Positions 32,741-44,715 of a stretch of 64,000 nucleotides of DNA are shown here, piece after piece. Both the position numbers and the translations under genes were made by a program. The notes under the pieces were generated by a model that saw only the letters and a program-made list of their open reading frames with translations, was not told the origin of the DNA and ran no database searches. Origin of the DNA: Haemaphysalis longicornis (taxonomy: Eukaryota; Arthropoda; Arachnida; Ixodida; Ixodidae); NCBI GenBank assembly GCA_013339765.2, contig CM023450.1:42686245-42750244 (forward strand), written 5' to 3'. The stretch's first letter is position 1. Each line of letters starts with the position of its first letter.

Positions 32741-34728
32741 ATGGGCGGACGAGACGTGATCGGGCCGCCGTAGCAACATGCGTGCCAGCATCAGTAGCGG
32801 CGTGACAGCCCATTGCTCCGCTTGAAACAACTACTTTCTTGAAAAATAAATGCATGCATACGTTGCTGATCGCGATACAACATTCGATTCGTTTCAGGGT
32901 GTCTGTTGCGTGTAGAAAGCGCTGTGTGCGAGGCAATCCGCTGTGCATGGCCCAGGCCGCACGGAAGTGGTTTGAGAACAACCCCGTCTTATTGGGCAAA
33001 CAACCTACTACAGAATGTGCAAACGCTAAGGTTTGTGACATTATTGCAGTGTACGTCATCGCAGTGTACGTTTTACTTTAGGCTTGTTCGTTTCCGTGCG
33101 TACACACTAGCCCGTGCGCACCATGCGCGGGCGATATGTGCGCATTGCGGTGTTTTGCGTAGGTGTAGCGAAACCTAGTTATGACATTGACTAGTCAAAC
33201 GGCGAAAAAGAGGCTCCCATTACGTCGTATCAAGTGGTGTACAAACGAACGTGTAGCATTATATGGAAAAAAAATATATTGTAAGCCCACGTATTTACGC
33301 GTGCATGTAGCATACACGAGGCGTGTGATATTGAAGCGTACACTGTAAACTACAGGCAGTACTTTACATGTGTGCTACTGTCTTGTGATAACTAATTTAC
33401 GTTAAAAACTAATTTACGGCTGAAATTACGTTATCATTGATTTGACTGCCGTAAGATTTTTAAGTGCGTCGATCCTTATTACCAAAACGAAAACGGGGGG
33501 CTACCAAATGCATTCAGAGCTCGTATTTTGAACTACCAGACCAGTTACAGTATTGTCGTTTCTAAAAAAATCTCGCTTAGACACACTTATTTCGATATTC
33601 AATGATTAATCAATAATTACATCCCCACATTTGCTTCTCGCCTTCGCGTGCAAAAAGTTTTAAGTTGCTTCTTTATTGAAATAAAGCAAGCGAATTGGAC
33701 AGCCTCTGCTGCTTATGTTTGGAAGCAGTGGAATTGAGCCAATTTAATAACAGATAAGCGAAGATCGGTTGACATATTATGGCGGCAGTGAATGTAAATA
33801 GTACACGAAAAAGACGATCACAAGGTTATACAAAAAGCCTACAAAATCAGCGGTCCTCACCGCAAATAACTATTAAATGTGGCAGGCGTAATTCAGCAAA
33901 GAATAGTTAAGGCCCCACGTACGCACGCGTGGGTCCGAAGGAATTCCATTTTTCTCCGCAGCAGGCACCAATGAGTCTCAAACTCTTTCGTTTACATGCA
34001 GCTTATATAGCTTATAAAGTTGAGAGAATATGAACGCTCCTTCAGTCTATATTTTCCGATTATTTATACGGCATTGTCGAGTACTATATATGCAATTACA
34101 ATTTTCCTGGCGCTTCTGTGAGCCCGCACGGATGCCGCCGGCTGCCTCCGCCGGAGCGACCGGTCCGCCGATCACCATCTCCCGGCTTCGAACAAATTCC
34201 GCGCGGCGTCACTAGCGTCGCTGGAAAGAGCGAATACTGTCGTCAGCCGTGTTCAATGATGCTTCTGTGTCGCTGGTAACTGCTTCCCCGAACGTTGCTG
34301 TACTGCCCTCGAAGAATTCTGGAGGCCCCCAAGGACGCCATTGAATGACGTGACAGGAAAATCTATGGCGTCAGAATCTTTAGACTAAGTTTGTTTCTGG
34401 TGCAGTGGGAACACTTAGTGGGGGTCGAATGCCGGCAGTACTTGATTCTGGCCTGCCCTTTTAGTGTGGGCTGATGCAGTGCTGGCAGCGTCGATGGAAG
34501 GTGAGGCCACTTGAAAGTGGGGTAGCGTGCCTTGTGGGAGTTTGCGTAGACGCTAGGAATATAGTGCGGGCATTGTAAGGCGTACTCTGAGTTCTACATA
34601 TGCCAAACATTTTAGCTGCTTTCACAGTGGTATGTTCTTCAGTATTCAGTCCGCCTCCTTGGCTTGGAATGGGATGTTGCACAAGGCGGTTCTTTTTTTG
34701 CTGCATCCATAGTGTGTGTTTTTGGTGG
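32741..34728. other. Unassigned spacer
   Basis: About 2 kb without a recognisable gene. 33,180-34,020 is AT-rich with a short duplicated block (CTAATTTACG at about 33,390-33,420). Confidence 0.5.
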
Positions 34729-34733
34729 GGGAC

Positions 34734-35383
34734 TGTTACGAATCGGCAACGCACGTGTTTTCCCGCATCAGCCGCCACGTGTTTTCCCGCATCAGCTTCC
34801 ACGTGCGAAGCCACGACATTCGCCACACCCTTCAGGCACCAGCGTGGCGGTGAGTCACGCCTTGACATACCCGGCTCAGACGTTTCGCTATCGGCGCGAT
34901 CAACCTTCGATAGCGCGACCCCGGCACCTTTCAAGGACACTCTCTCCCCTCTCTCGGACGCCACGTGCGGCGAGGCTATGAATGACTCACAAACTGTGGA
35001 AAGAAGCGTTGTGTGTGTCTGTGATGTTCGTGGCGTGTGGCTACTTGTTCGCGTTTGACCATTGTTGCTTTGGGTATAAATAGAAGCAGCCCCAAACGCT
35101 AAATCATTCCTGTCTGAGCAGCGAATCCATGCGGTCGCTTCTGCTCGAGTCCTGTATTGTAACCTCGCCCGTCAGGTTTTTTTTGGCTTCGGCTCACCTC
35201 TCGCTATGAAGTAAACAGTTACGTTATCCTACTGCTCTGGACTTCTTCACGGCTGCAACAGCGGCTGGCCGCTCGCATCATACACGCTACCCATCGTATG
35301 TTGGAGGCCACGGAGAACGGATCGGGTGCCCCCGCCCGGTCCCAACAACTGGTGTCAGCGCTGGGGATGACACGGTTGCAACA
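34734..35383 (+). mobile_element. Solo LTR with 5-bp target duplication
   Basis: A 650-bp unit starts TGTTACG and ends TTGCAACA. It is flanked by a perfect direct repeat GGGAC (34,729-34,733 and 35,384-35,388). TG...CA ends and a 5-bp duplication are hallmarks of LTR retrotransposon integration. A TATA box (TATAAATAG, 35,075) sits in the middle, as in the U3/R boundary of Ty3/gypsy-type LTRs, giving the orientation. No internal coding region lies on either side, so it formed by LTR-LTR recombination. The superfamily is inferred. Confidence 0.8.
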
Positions 35384-35517
35384 GGGACCTCTTGTTACTT
35401 TCTTGCATAGGACAGCATGCTCATTCACGATTGCACTCTCGCACACCACCCTCACCACTCATGAGTGAGTGGTGAGTGAACCTCGCCATCGTTTAGGACT
35501 GGCGAGTGTGAGTGCGA

Positions 35518-35700
35518 GTGAGTGCGAGCCCAACGCGGTGTGAGCCCCGCTCACCACTCGCGAGTGCGAGCTCCTCTCGCGGTGAACCCCACTCACCACT
35601 TGCGAATGCGAGAGCAACTCGCGGGGAGCCCCCCTCACCACTCGCGAGTGCGAGGGGCCACTCGCCGTGAGCCCTGGTCGCCACTCGCGAGTGCACTCGC
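35518..35700. repeat. 42-bp tandem minisatellite
   Basis: Units beginning GCGAGTGCGAG (or a one-base variant) start at about 35,560, 35,602, 35,644 and 35,687, spacing 42-43. A first unit begins near 35,518. Each ends CTCACCACT or similar. Confidence 0.8.
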
Positions 35701-35989
35701 GCTACTCGCGCCATTTGCGGGGCGCGAGTAGCGCCCTATTGCGCTTGTGCTCGCTGTTGGATATTTGTCGCAGGAGCCGCCTGCTGTGATATTTGGCAAT
35801 GGCGGGATGTGCTTTTAGTTTTGGAATTATGTCGTCAACGAAGCTCCTTTCTATCGTGCACCCTAGAATTAATTCTCTGGTGGCGTGTTGATTTAGGAAT
35901 ATGATTGGGACGGACATCTGACGCCGTAAGGCACTAATACTGTTCGGTTTTATTACTAATGGACAGGTCTGCTAGCACAGAATCGCTTT

Positions 35990-36240
35990 GCGAGGGGAGA
36001 CGACGAGTGGTGAGCGCGAGTGATGTGTGAGTAATGACGGTGAATGGTGAGCGTGAGTGAGTGTGAGTGGTGATGGCGAGTGGTGAGCGTGCGCACAGTG
36101 AGTACGAGTGGTCATGGCGAGTGGTGGTGGGCGCGTAGTGAGCGTGAGTGCGAGTTAGTGCGAGGGTGGGTGAATCGTGAGAGTTAGTGTGAATGAGTGA
36201 GGGAGGAAGGATATATTTTCTGAGTGAGCGTGAGTGAGGG
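35990..36240. repeat. Degenerate GTGAGCGTGAGTG repeat tract
   Basis: Low-complexity array of GTGAG, GAGTG and GAGCG words, related in composition to the minisatellite 300 bases to the left. Confidence 0.75.
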
Positions 36241-37380
36241 ACGCCCACCTTTCCCGAGGTATGCTTTCTTGGTCTAAATGGCCGCTCTAATTTGTAAACA
36301 AGATGGAATTTTTCCCTCCGTAGATGAGCGGCCTTATGAAGCCACCTGTATTCGTTGAAGGTGTGTTGGTTGAGGGGGTTGTGAGATTTTATGTAGGGGC
36401 GGTGTTCATGGCCCAGATCCGTGAGTATCTATGTGAGCAGGTGGTTGTGCCGGTGTGTGGTTATGATATAGTAACGGGCTCGTTCCCTTGGCTTCTCGCT
36501 ATTTTAACTCTAAACTGAACAGGTGGCCAACCCCTGTTTGCGGGCACGCGCCCTCTGGGATAACCGGACTGATGGGCCGGAGGAGTAAGATGAAGACACT
36601 CGCTGATGTCCGTGTGCGGGGCCGTTCCGGAGACATCGTAGCTGCTTTACCTGCCATTATTATCCCGTTTGTTATTGTAAATGCTACTTTTGAATACAGC
36701 CGTCATTGCCACGTCACAATATTTTAAGGTTGTTGGGAGAGCTGGTTGCCGAGAAGCCTGATTATGTTGGCGCTGAATGGTACATCACAGGCGCGTTTTC
36801 CGCTTTCAGGATTCAGGGGTATTCCATGAGATTTGTGTGGGGGTCTTGATATCGGGTGCGCGAGGTGATGAGGGGCGTTCCCTGTAACGGGAGAAATTCG
36901 GCTTCTTTGAGGCCATTTATTTCTCTCGGATACTAGAGATGAAACTTAACAACGCGTGGGTTCGAGCTAGTTGGTAATACCATTGTACGAATTTCAGAGA
37001 GAGAGAGACAACCTTTAATAGAAAAGGATGACCACTGGTCACGACGGGCGAAAGGAATGGGGAGGGAGGGTAAGAGAAAATAAACAAATGCTGGTCGTTC
37101 TCAGTAGGCTCAATAACTGGGCGAGTTCTTGGAGCCTGCAATGCACGGGCCAGTTCGTGGTGATCGCAATAGAGTTTGTGCACGTTCGCCAGTTCGTTTC
37201 GGGGGAGGACCCGCTCAAACTAACCCGTGCTAGACCGCTTTTAATTGAATAAACTGCTATTTCATACAATAGTTGTCCATTAGTTTGTTGTGGATCGGGA
37301 TGGGGGTTGGGGCGATTTGAATGTACGTTGCCCGGCGAAGCTGGGCACCACCAACTAGGTGTGGTGAAGTCCGAATTGTC
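36241..37380. other. Unassigned spacer
   Basis: Open frames at 36,324-36,727 lack recognisable domains. The region near 37,000 (GAGAGAGAGAC then AACCTTTAATAG) resembles the antisense of a LINE tail, but no coding match was found. Confidence 0.4.
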
Positions 37381-37381
37381 A

Positions 37382-37423
37382 AGCGCGAAAATTCAACACT
37401 CCCCTGTCTGAATTTTTGCGCTT
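37382..37423. repeat. Stem-loop
   Basis: AGCGCGAAAATTCA pairs with TGAATTTTTGCGCTT across a 13-base loop. Function unknown. Confidence 0.6.
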
Positions 37424-37689
37424 GCAATTCGTACAATGGATACTAGAGTTTCTCACACTGCTGGAGTACTAGACTGATGCTTCTCAGTCATCCGTCTTAC
37501 TTTGTGTTGGAAGTCGTAGAATTTTCGTCGAGGGTTACAAGTTTATGTCGTCATTGCATTGATATAGATGCATTGGGAGGGGTTCCCATCGGGGATTGTG
37601 CAATGTCTCTCTTGCCGTGCATTTTCAGTTGTATGCCATGGGGCTGCTCTTATCACTGCGTTCAGTGCTATTTACGGTGATGGTGGTGG

Positions 37690-37850
37690 CTTTACGTGGC
37701 CACGTTTTTTATTATGCCTCCCGCGTAAAGGGTGCGTTCTATGACAGAATCGTGCGAAGTTCTTTGTGAACGTTGACCACAGCAAGGTTAAATAGTGCCG
37801 GTAAAGTACTTGACCTTTCGGGTATGCCTATTAATGGTTGAAAGTAGGGG
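37690..37850 (-). pseudogene. Tiny RT fragment (motif B)
   Basis: The minus strand reads GIPERSSTLPALFNLAVV, like the GxPQGSxLSPLLFN motif of LINE RT. Neighbouring sequence is too degraded to extend. Confidence 0.4.
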
Positions 37851-39000
37851 AGCGGTGGTATAGTCGCCGATGCCAATCGGTGAGCGACCCCGTCTAGAAG
37901 AAAATTTCTCAAAGTTATACAGAAATCTAATTAAAAAGTGTTAATATGCCTGCGCCCCGCCCTTAACCGCCTTTAAACGGACCCTGCAATACGTACCATC
38001 GACTACTAGGAATGTATTTTGGGGTAAAGTCTATTGTCCCAGCAATCTCCTCCCGAAAGAATTATGAAAATCCGTTCACTATCACCGAAACTACGCGCGA
38101 TGAGAAATCGCGCATAATCGTTCCCTCTCAACTCGACTGCGGACAACGCGACGAAAGCTGCGCGCTCTCTCCCGGAGAGAGGGGCGGCTCGCCGCGTTCT
38201 CTCCCGCGGCCTTCGATATATCACAGGCTAGGGGTTTTCTCTTTTTCTCCGCAACGCAACGCGGAGGGGTCTATTCCCGGGTTTGGTGCCACAAAAAAGC
38301 AGGCATGGGTGCCTGCTCGCAAGCGCGCGCTCCGGCTGGTAGGGCGTTTTTGAAGCAACAAACGTTTGTTGTCGAGTGGTCTGGTTGAAAGGGAAGTATT
38401 GAGCTCATCACTCAAACTCCGCGCGCACTCAAAGCACAAAAGAAACGGCAAAACTGTGCCTACAGGTTCATGCATAGAAGAAGTTCGCACACAGCGCTGA
38501 AGACGGGCGTATCGTCACAGGAAAATGCGAGAAATTAGCCGCGAAGTTGACCAGTGGCAGACGATCGGACAGCCATGGCCTCAATGACGTCGTTTAGGCC
38601 ATGCCAGGGGTGCATAATAAGGAGAATTGAAGAGAGCGTGGTTGGTTTTTTCCGCGTATTTCACAGCGATTTGCGCGCTCATCGCTTCACGTACACGTGT
38701 ATATTTGGCTCAGGTATTTCTGGTATAGTGTATGCTAAGCGTCGCGCAGGTTTACTTGCACTGCTCAAAGAGTGTTGGGGTCCCATTAAAGATATCAAGC
38801 CCCCTTTGCTTACGAAAGGAATGCGTAGAATTGAGCTAAGGCAACATTTTAGATTAAAAAAAAATCATTGGTCTTCGAAAAAAAAAAGACCATTGCTGCT
38901 GTTTGAACCCAAGTCGTTCGCGGCGAGAATCCAGGATTCTACTCCAAGGCTACTGGTTCAGAACGGCGCAGTTCTTTCAGCAGTTGCTTAAAGCCAATAG
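37851..39000. other. Unassigned region
   Basis: Two open frames (38,012-38,353 and 38,554-38,991, plus strand) show no motif, no splice support and a low-complexity basic composition. Judged non-genic. Confidence 0.45.
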
Positions 39001-39086
39001 AAGGAGTGTCCCACGCAAACCAGTAGATGGCGCTGCGTGCATGCAGGGAGTGACGCGGAAGTGACATGCAGGCCGGGACACTCCTT
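39001..39086. mobile_element. 86-bp miniature inverted-repeat element
   Basis: AAGGAGTGTCCC at 39,001-39,012 is exactly inverted as GGGACACTCCTT at 39,075-39,086. No coding and no clear target duplication. Could be a very small MITE or a hairpin. Confidence 0.55.
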
Positions 39087-39176
39087 TTTTGTATTTTTTT
39101 GGCGCGGTGATTGTACAGTGGCGTTACGACTAAGGCCGCTGTGCAACGCCACCCCATTACAAAGGGGAAGCCGCTA

Positions 39177-39201
39177 ATCATCATCATCATCATCATCAAG
39201 T
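39177..39201. repeat. (TCA)n microsatellite
   Basis: About eight TCA units, the kind of tail left by RTE elements on the minus strand. No RTE coding sequence was identified beside it. Confidence 0.8.
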
Positions 39202-39621
39202 GCCGGGTTTGTACCTGTCTGGACATGCAATTTCGCTTCGACGGGAACTACCATCTTCACTGGACAACCCGCTGCAATGCTCGCCATCTCCCTATGCCTG
39301 TGGCATACACCATTCCCACTGAAGTCTACGTCATCACAGTCATGGCGAAGGCAGCGGCTCAATTGCCCCTCCTGCATGGATAAATTTTGAACTGGCGATT
39401 TTCCGCTGTCTCTCCGTTACACCTTTACTCCCCTTCATACCTTGGGGTACTAGCAGTACGGCACTACTTGAGATTTGTTTGAGAGGCAAGTCAGTAGTCT
39501 TTCCAAATACACTTATACTCAAACAACCTGTGACAGCTGTTGTGGTGTTTATGTTCTGTACACTTTTCATCCCAGTAGGGACGGTTCTGTGCCTATTCGG
39601 GGCATCGAACCCGTTCTGACT

Positions 39622-39868
39622 GTGTTGATTGATTTTGATTGTAGGGTTTAACGCGCCGACGCAACGCAGGAGATGAGGCGCGCCGTAGTGCAGGGCTCCG
39701 GATTAATTTTGGCCACGTGGGGATCCTTAACGTGGGCCGAAATCTCGTACACACGGACGTTTTTGCTTTTCGCCTCCATCAGAAAAGCGGCCGCTGCGGC
39801 AGGGAATCGGACCCGCGACCTCGTGCTCAGCAGCGCAACGCCTTAGCCACTGAGCCACCGCAGCGGGT
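39622..39868 (-). repeat. tRNA-derived SINE (Ruka-like), near full length
   Basis: On the minus strand it starts with a tRNA-like head containing box A-like TGGCTCAGTGGCTAAGG and box B GGGTCCGATTCCC. The body with AAAAGCAAAAACGTCCG follows, and the TTGATTGATT tail at the plus-strand left. Best copy of the four in the window, showing that the family is Pol III-driven. Confidence 0.85.
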
Positions 39869-40049
39869 CCGTTCTGACTGTCTTGTCATACTGCGTGCGA
39901 GTGGCGCAGCGAGAAATATTTTTCGGGGGTGTTTTTCCTGCTGGTAAAAAATCTGAAAAATACAGTCTGCGCCCAAACAATACCTTATTTTCATTTTCTC
40001 ATCTTATTCTCGTCCTTACATTTGAATTTATAGATGAAGTGTGTAAAAA

Positions 40050-40210
40050 TTATAACCACCATCATAATCACCATCATAATCATCATCTTTAACAGCCCAC
40101 TAGGTCCACTGCAGGACGAGGGCCTCTCCTACCGACCTCCAATTGCTCCTGTTCCGCGCCGCTCGAGTTCATCTATTGCCTCGGAATTCCTTATTTTTTC
40201 CCGCCATCGA
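40050..40210 (-). mobile_element. RTE 3' end fragment
   Basis: The plus strand shows (ATC/ACC)n then GGTCCACTGCAGGACGAGGGCC, the same junction as at 6,815-6,855. Only the last coding bases and tail of RTE remain. Confidence 0.65.
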
Positions 40211-40239
40211 GTTATTAACCTTCCCTCTTTTGCACCGAG

Positions 40240-41085
40240 GTGGCGCGCTCACTGTGGAAGAAACGACAAAAAATCACCGTGATGTGCGACAACACAGAAG
40301 CCATCAAACGGCTCCAAGGACCAAGCATCAGTGGTCCAGTGTGCCACCTTATTAAGAAGGAGTGCAGAACACTAAAAAAACAACCACAACGTCCAGGTAT
40401 GCATCGACTGGATGCCGGTACACGCGGGTAGCCTCGGAAATGAGGTTGCTCACGCGATGGTGAGCGCGCAAAACTCTACGCTCTACTCGCTTGAATTCCC
40501 GAACACCAGGTGCCACCACTGATTGACGTCAACGCGGCCAGCCTCGTCGAACACAAGAGAAAACGAAGGAAGACAAACCTGAGAGACATGACTACCCAAA
40601 ATGAGCACCCTCTTTCAAATGGCTTACCCAGAGGGGCTCAAGTTCTGACCTACAAGGCCCGGACAGGGGCCGCCCTACCGAGGATGTACTGCACAAGTGG
40701 CGCTCCTACGTTAAAGTGGCGGCACGTAGTAATCCAGAAAGACGCAACGGCTCCACCGCTCTCATCGACCCACCGTACCCCTACCCGTACTGCAAGCACT
40801 CCAAAGTCAAGCAGGACGTAAGACACCTCCTGTGGAACTGTGGAGGCCTCCGTGAACTCCGAAGCCGACACGCCCAACAGGTTCCATCATACGAAGAGTG
40901 GACTACGCCCATGAATCCTAGTCATGCCAAGGAGAGATTGCTTTCGCTTGGGAGTTCGCGAAAGAGTCAGGCGTAGCCCGAAGAATTCAGGGCCTAGAGA
41001 AGCCCTGCACCTCCTTCTAACCCCTCCCCCCCCCAAGTCTTAGGCCACTGGCCACCCCTTTTCTAAATAAACATTTATACATACA
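40240..41085 (+). pseudogene. LINE RNase H and C-terminal remnant with A-rich tail
   Basis: 5'-truncated LINE 3' end. RNase H pieces ITVMCDNTEAIKRL (Asp) and IDWMPVHAGSLGNEVAHA (His, Asp) lie at about 40,270-40,460. The C-terminus at 40,716-40,976 has YCKHSKVKQDVRHLLWNCG, the Cys/His block, then EEWTTP. The tail CTAAATAAACATTTATACAT with (CATA)n follows at about 41,063-41,090. Frames are shifted between blocks. Confidence 0.75.
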
Positions 41086-41089
41086 TACA

Positions 41090-41690
41090 TTCACCCCTCT
41101 CTCGGTATCCACTCTATCACCCTGGTAGTCCACCGGTTGTCATTTCGCCTAACTACGTGGCCAGCATAGGTCCAGTTTTTTTGTCTTTATTTGAACTATC
41201 TTCTACTCTAGTTTGTTCTCCGATCCCAAAAGCTCGTTTCTTTTCCCTGAACGTTACTCCCATGAATCTGCTTTCACTGGCCCGATGGGCTGAACTAAGT
41301 TTGCTATCAAGTTTTTTAGTAAGGCGCCACGTTTTCGGTCCATATGCCATCACCGGAAAGGCGCATTGGTTGTATACTTTTTACGGTGGTAGACGCCGCT
41401 TACTTTTCAATATTTGGGAGTGTTTGCCTAGTGCACCCCAGCCAATATTTGTTATGCGTCGGATTTCTTTCTCGTGGTTGGGATCAGCACAGACGACCTG
41501 ACCGAGGTAGTAGTAATCTTTTTATTGTTCTAGCGTTTTGTTACATATGCTGAACAGTGCACTTTCGGCATGTTTATTCAACACTTGAGATTTATTCATT
41601 GTTATCTTTAGCCCCACGCCCTTGCTTTCTGAATCAGTTCCTCAAGCATTGTCGTCTGCAAACAGTTTGGCGTCGAAGACGGACTGCAGC
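41090..41690 (-). pseudogene. RTE LINE fragment
   Basis: The minus strand reads AYGPKTWRLTKKLDSKL, then SRFMGVTFREKKRAFGIGEQ (41,153-41,353), homologous in order to the RTE at 6,922-7,134. It extends left to a fragment of the RT and is cut at about 41,690 by a plus-strand LINE. Confidence 0.7.
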
Positions 41691-43675
41691 ACTTTTCTGA
41701 TATGATCCTGATCGGAGGATGCTCTCGCCGGATTCGAACCGTCCTTGTAATGGATATTAAGAAGTCCTATGACAATGTCAGTCGCGAAGCCATTGTTCGG
41801 ATCCTAGAGTGGATTAAACTGCCAGCGACGTCTGCACACTTGTGAACGCCTTTCTTCGGGACCGCACCTTCACCCTTCGCTTGGCCGGGAAGGCCACAGG
41901 ACACTTCACATCGCACCGCAGGGTTCTACAGGGGTCTGTGTTGGCGCCGGTATTGTTCAATATCACCTTGCTTCCCCTAGCTTGGCGATTGGCAGAGATA
42001 TCTGACGCGTATTACATCATGTATGCTGACGACATTACTGTGTGGTCCGTGCATCCTGACATCTCTGTCCAAGAAAATGCGCTAAACGGCTAAACATGAC
42101 CGATTCCTGGTGGGCCCAAGTACTTGAACTATCGGAAGAAAAAACATCGTACATGGCAGTGGCTAACAGACATGGGCGACACCGACTTGCGAAACGACCT
42201 GTCCGGTTGTTTATTCATCAACAATCTCTACAGGAAGTCCCAACTATTCGTGTGCTGGGCCTTGATGTTGCCTCGTCTGGGTCCGCGGCTCCATGGGTGA
42301 ACAGTGCGAAGGATCGTGCCACATGGACAATACACCTGACACGTCGAATGGCGACAAAGGCTGGCGGGTCGTGCACCAGCGTTGCTCGCCTCCTTGTGCG
42401 GTCAGTGTTGCAACCCAGGCTCGTGTACCAGGCTCAATTACACCATCTCACGACGAGGGACTGGGATCGCCTGGAAGCAATCAACCAACCGGGATGCCAT
42501 GCGGGCCATTACTGGATGACACCGATACCAACACTGCAGGGGGAGGCCCAACTCAATACGATTGATCAGCTGGTGCACCTACGCCGCTCTGCCCGGGCCT
42601 GTAAAGTCTCGATGATCGGTGTAGCCGCTGTGCTAGCCCGGTACATGGGGTACGTTGTACCAAGTACCACTGTGAAACGTTCAAACATTCTTCCGTGGCA
42701 GCGAGTACAGTTAACAGACAACAAACCAATCGGTCGCCTCCGTCACCTATATAGTACCTCGCCAGGCCACGGCCCAAGTCTCCTGCCTACATAGCCCAGA
42801 CACGGAAACGGAAATTGCATATGTAGACGCCAGTGTCAAAAACGGCATGGTGCACACTGCACTCATCTGCCCCCAGCTACCAGAGGTGGACCAATCTTGC
42901 TCATATGAGGCTAATCCGATGCCACCAGCATATCTTGCTGAACTAGCAGCGATACACGATGGGATGACCGCAATATCGTCCAGACAGGGCCATACTGTCG
43001 ACTAATATTACGCACTGACTCTACGCAAGCCATCCACGACATCCGCCGCGTAACACAAGCTACATCGTTCTCAGATGCCATTCACCACTTAGCACGAAGC
43101 ACTCTACTGCAGCTCCGCTTAGAATGGCTACCCCGTTCAGCTGTATCCAGCAGTAGGGAGGCAGACACGGCTAGTCGCCCGCATAACTTGATGCGACCAC
43201 TACTTTTCCCCGAAGATCCAAGTGGAAACCTGGCACAACAGAAGGAAATTCTCCGGCGCACCACGCGAGCCCTCATACCCCCGGGTGGTTCAAACCTCCC
43301 TGGTGACTTAACTCGCCGAGAGGAGGTTGCGCTGCGGAGAATACGCGTTGGGGTGGCCCCTTACGCCGTCTGTGACTGCCTCTGGGCCATCGCAGTACCG
43401 CGGCCCATACGACTCCACCTGCCCATCCTGCGACTTCCGCCGTACAGAATGTGAATGTGCAGCATCTGCTGTGGACATGCCCGGGACTGCATCAGATCCG
43501 ATTACGGCACCTTCGTGCAACCGGCATCCACCCTGGCCGCCCTCCAGACCTGCAGAGCTGGGTTTATGGACAATTTCATCGGCACCTTCTGGACTTTATA
43601 CGCGAAGCAAACTTGTTCATGTACTTGTGAATCGTGCACCGTTATGCCGCAGGGCAAACTTTCGAATAAAAAAAA
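41690..43675 (+). pseudogene. LINE RT-RNase H remnant
   Basis: Plus-strand ORF2 missing its endonuclease. RT: VLVMDIKKSYDNVSREAI at about 41,745, RVLQGSVLAPVLFNI at about 41,920, catalytic IMYADDITVWS at about 42,017-42,050. A 232-codon open frame (42,096-42,794) holds thumb and connector (IRVLGLDVASSG). RNase H: AYVDASVKNGMVHTAL at about 42,815 and AYLAELAAIHDG at about 42,930. The C-terminal Cys block (CPSCDFRRTEC) lies at about 43,420-43,450. Ends in AATAAAAAAAATGG near 43,665. Confidence 0.8.
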
Positions 43676-43719
43676 TGGCTCACGTATTCTCTGTTTTTCC
43701 GTACTAGTGTTTGCCCAGT

Positions 43720-44300
43720 CAAGCTCCAGACAAGCTGTGAGCAGTTTTCGTGAGATGGTATCTCCTGTCGTTCGCCCTTACGGATCGGGAATTTGTCGCT
43801 TGGCTTGTGAAGGATTATCTTGCCCGTACATCGTTTATATATACATCTCGCAGTCTTATGTAGGGCTCTTCTATCCCCTGGTCTTTCAATGCTTCGAGCA
43901 CTGGTGTGGTGCTCACTCAGTAAAACGCTTTTTTGGAATATATATATAAAGTCCATTTGAAGGGGTTTATTATACTCAGAATTTTTCTATCACTTGATTG
44001 ACGACGTGGATGAGATCGATTGTTGAGTATCCTTTCCTAAAACTAGCTTGCTCTCTGGGTTGATAGGAATCTAGGATTTTACTTATTCGGCTAACTGTTA
44101 CTTTGGTAAACAGTTGTATGCAACTGAGAGTATAGGCCGATGGGACTGGAGTTTTTAAGTTCTTTGGTGCCCCCCTTCTTGTGAATCAGAATATTTTGGC
44201 GTTTTTTCTGGTTATGGGAAATTTAGAGTCTTTTAGCATACGGAGCATAGGCGAAAAAGAAAAGGCCGAAAGGTTGGCGTGACATGTATAAAATTTCTAG
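43720..44300 (-). pseudogene. RTE reverse transcriptase fragment
   Basis: The minus strand reads ILIHKKGGTKELKN then PIGLYSQLHTTVY at about 44,130-44,200 (RT motifs 1-2), and further on IILHKPSDKFPIRKGERQ at about 43,760-43,810 (before motif B). It covers an RT part that the other RTE copies here lack. Several stops. Confidence 0.65.
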
Positions 44301-44514
44301 TGGTGTTCTGACACCGAAACACCCCCTCGTCTCCCTGGAAACACCCTTGTTGCGTGCAATACGGTAGGATAATTAATGTCTTATGGTTAGCGATCCAGTT
44401 AGTAGCCGGCAGCGTTTAGTGATACGCTTTCCTCCGCACTGACCCATCATATAAAATGTCAGATGAGCCAATGGCTTTTATCTCATAGCACGTTCCACAA
44501 TGGGATGAATCCTG
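44301..44514. other. Unassigned spacer
   Basis: Nothing recognised. Borders the receptor gene 3' flank. Confidence 0.4.
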
Positions 44515-44715
44515 CGAGTCAAAACAGGGGAAAGTGGCCGATGCTTATGTAGAAAGCGTGCATACGTAGGGGCTTTCACACTTGACGGAATCTATATGGA
44601 GACCTTGAATGCACACAGTGCGTTAATTTTAGGTTGCGTTCTATTCTATTAGCACTCGTGTGCTGCTCTTAAATGCCACGTGTTGTGTATCGGGTCGCTT
44701 AAAGACATTTGTATC
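44515..44715 (-). other. Probable 3' UTR/flank of receptor gene A
   Basis: Aligns with 60,270-60,473 downstream of gene B (shared AAAACAGG, GAAAGT, CGATGCTTAT and ATACGTA in order). Conservation beyond the stop codon shows the duplication included the 3' flank. No polyadenylation signal was confirmed. Confidence 0.5.

Noticed and set aside
35459..36248. Several Ser/His/Thr-rich frames
   Set aside because: Products of the GAGTG repeat tracts.
38012..38991. Two open frames of 113 and 145 codons
   Set aside because: No homology recognised, low-complexity basic composition, homopolymer A runs, no splice support.
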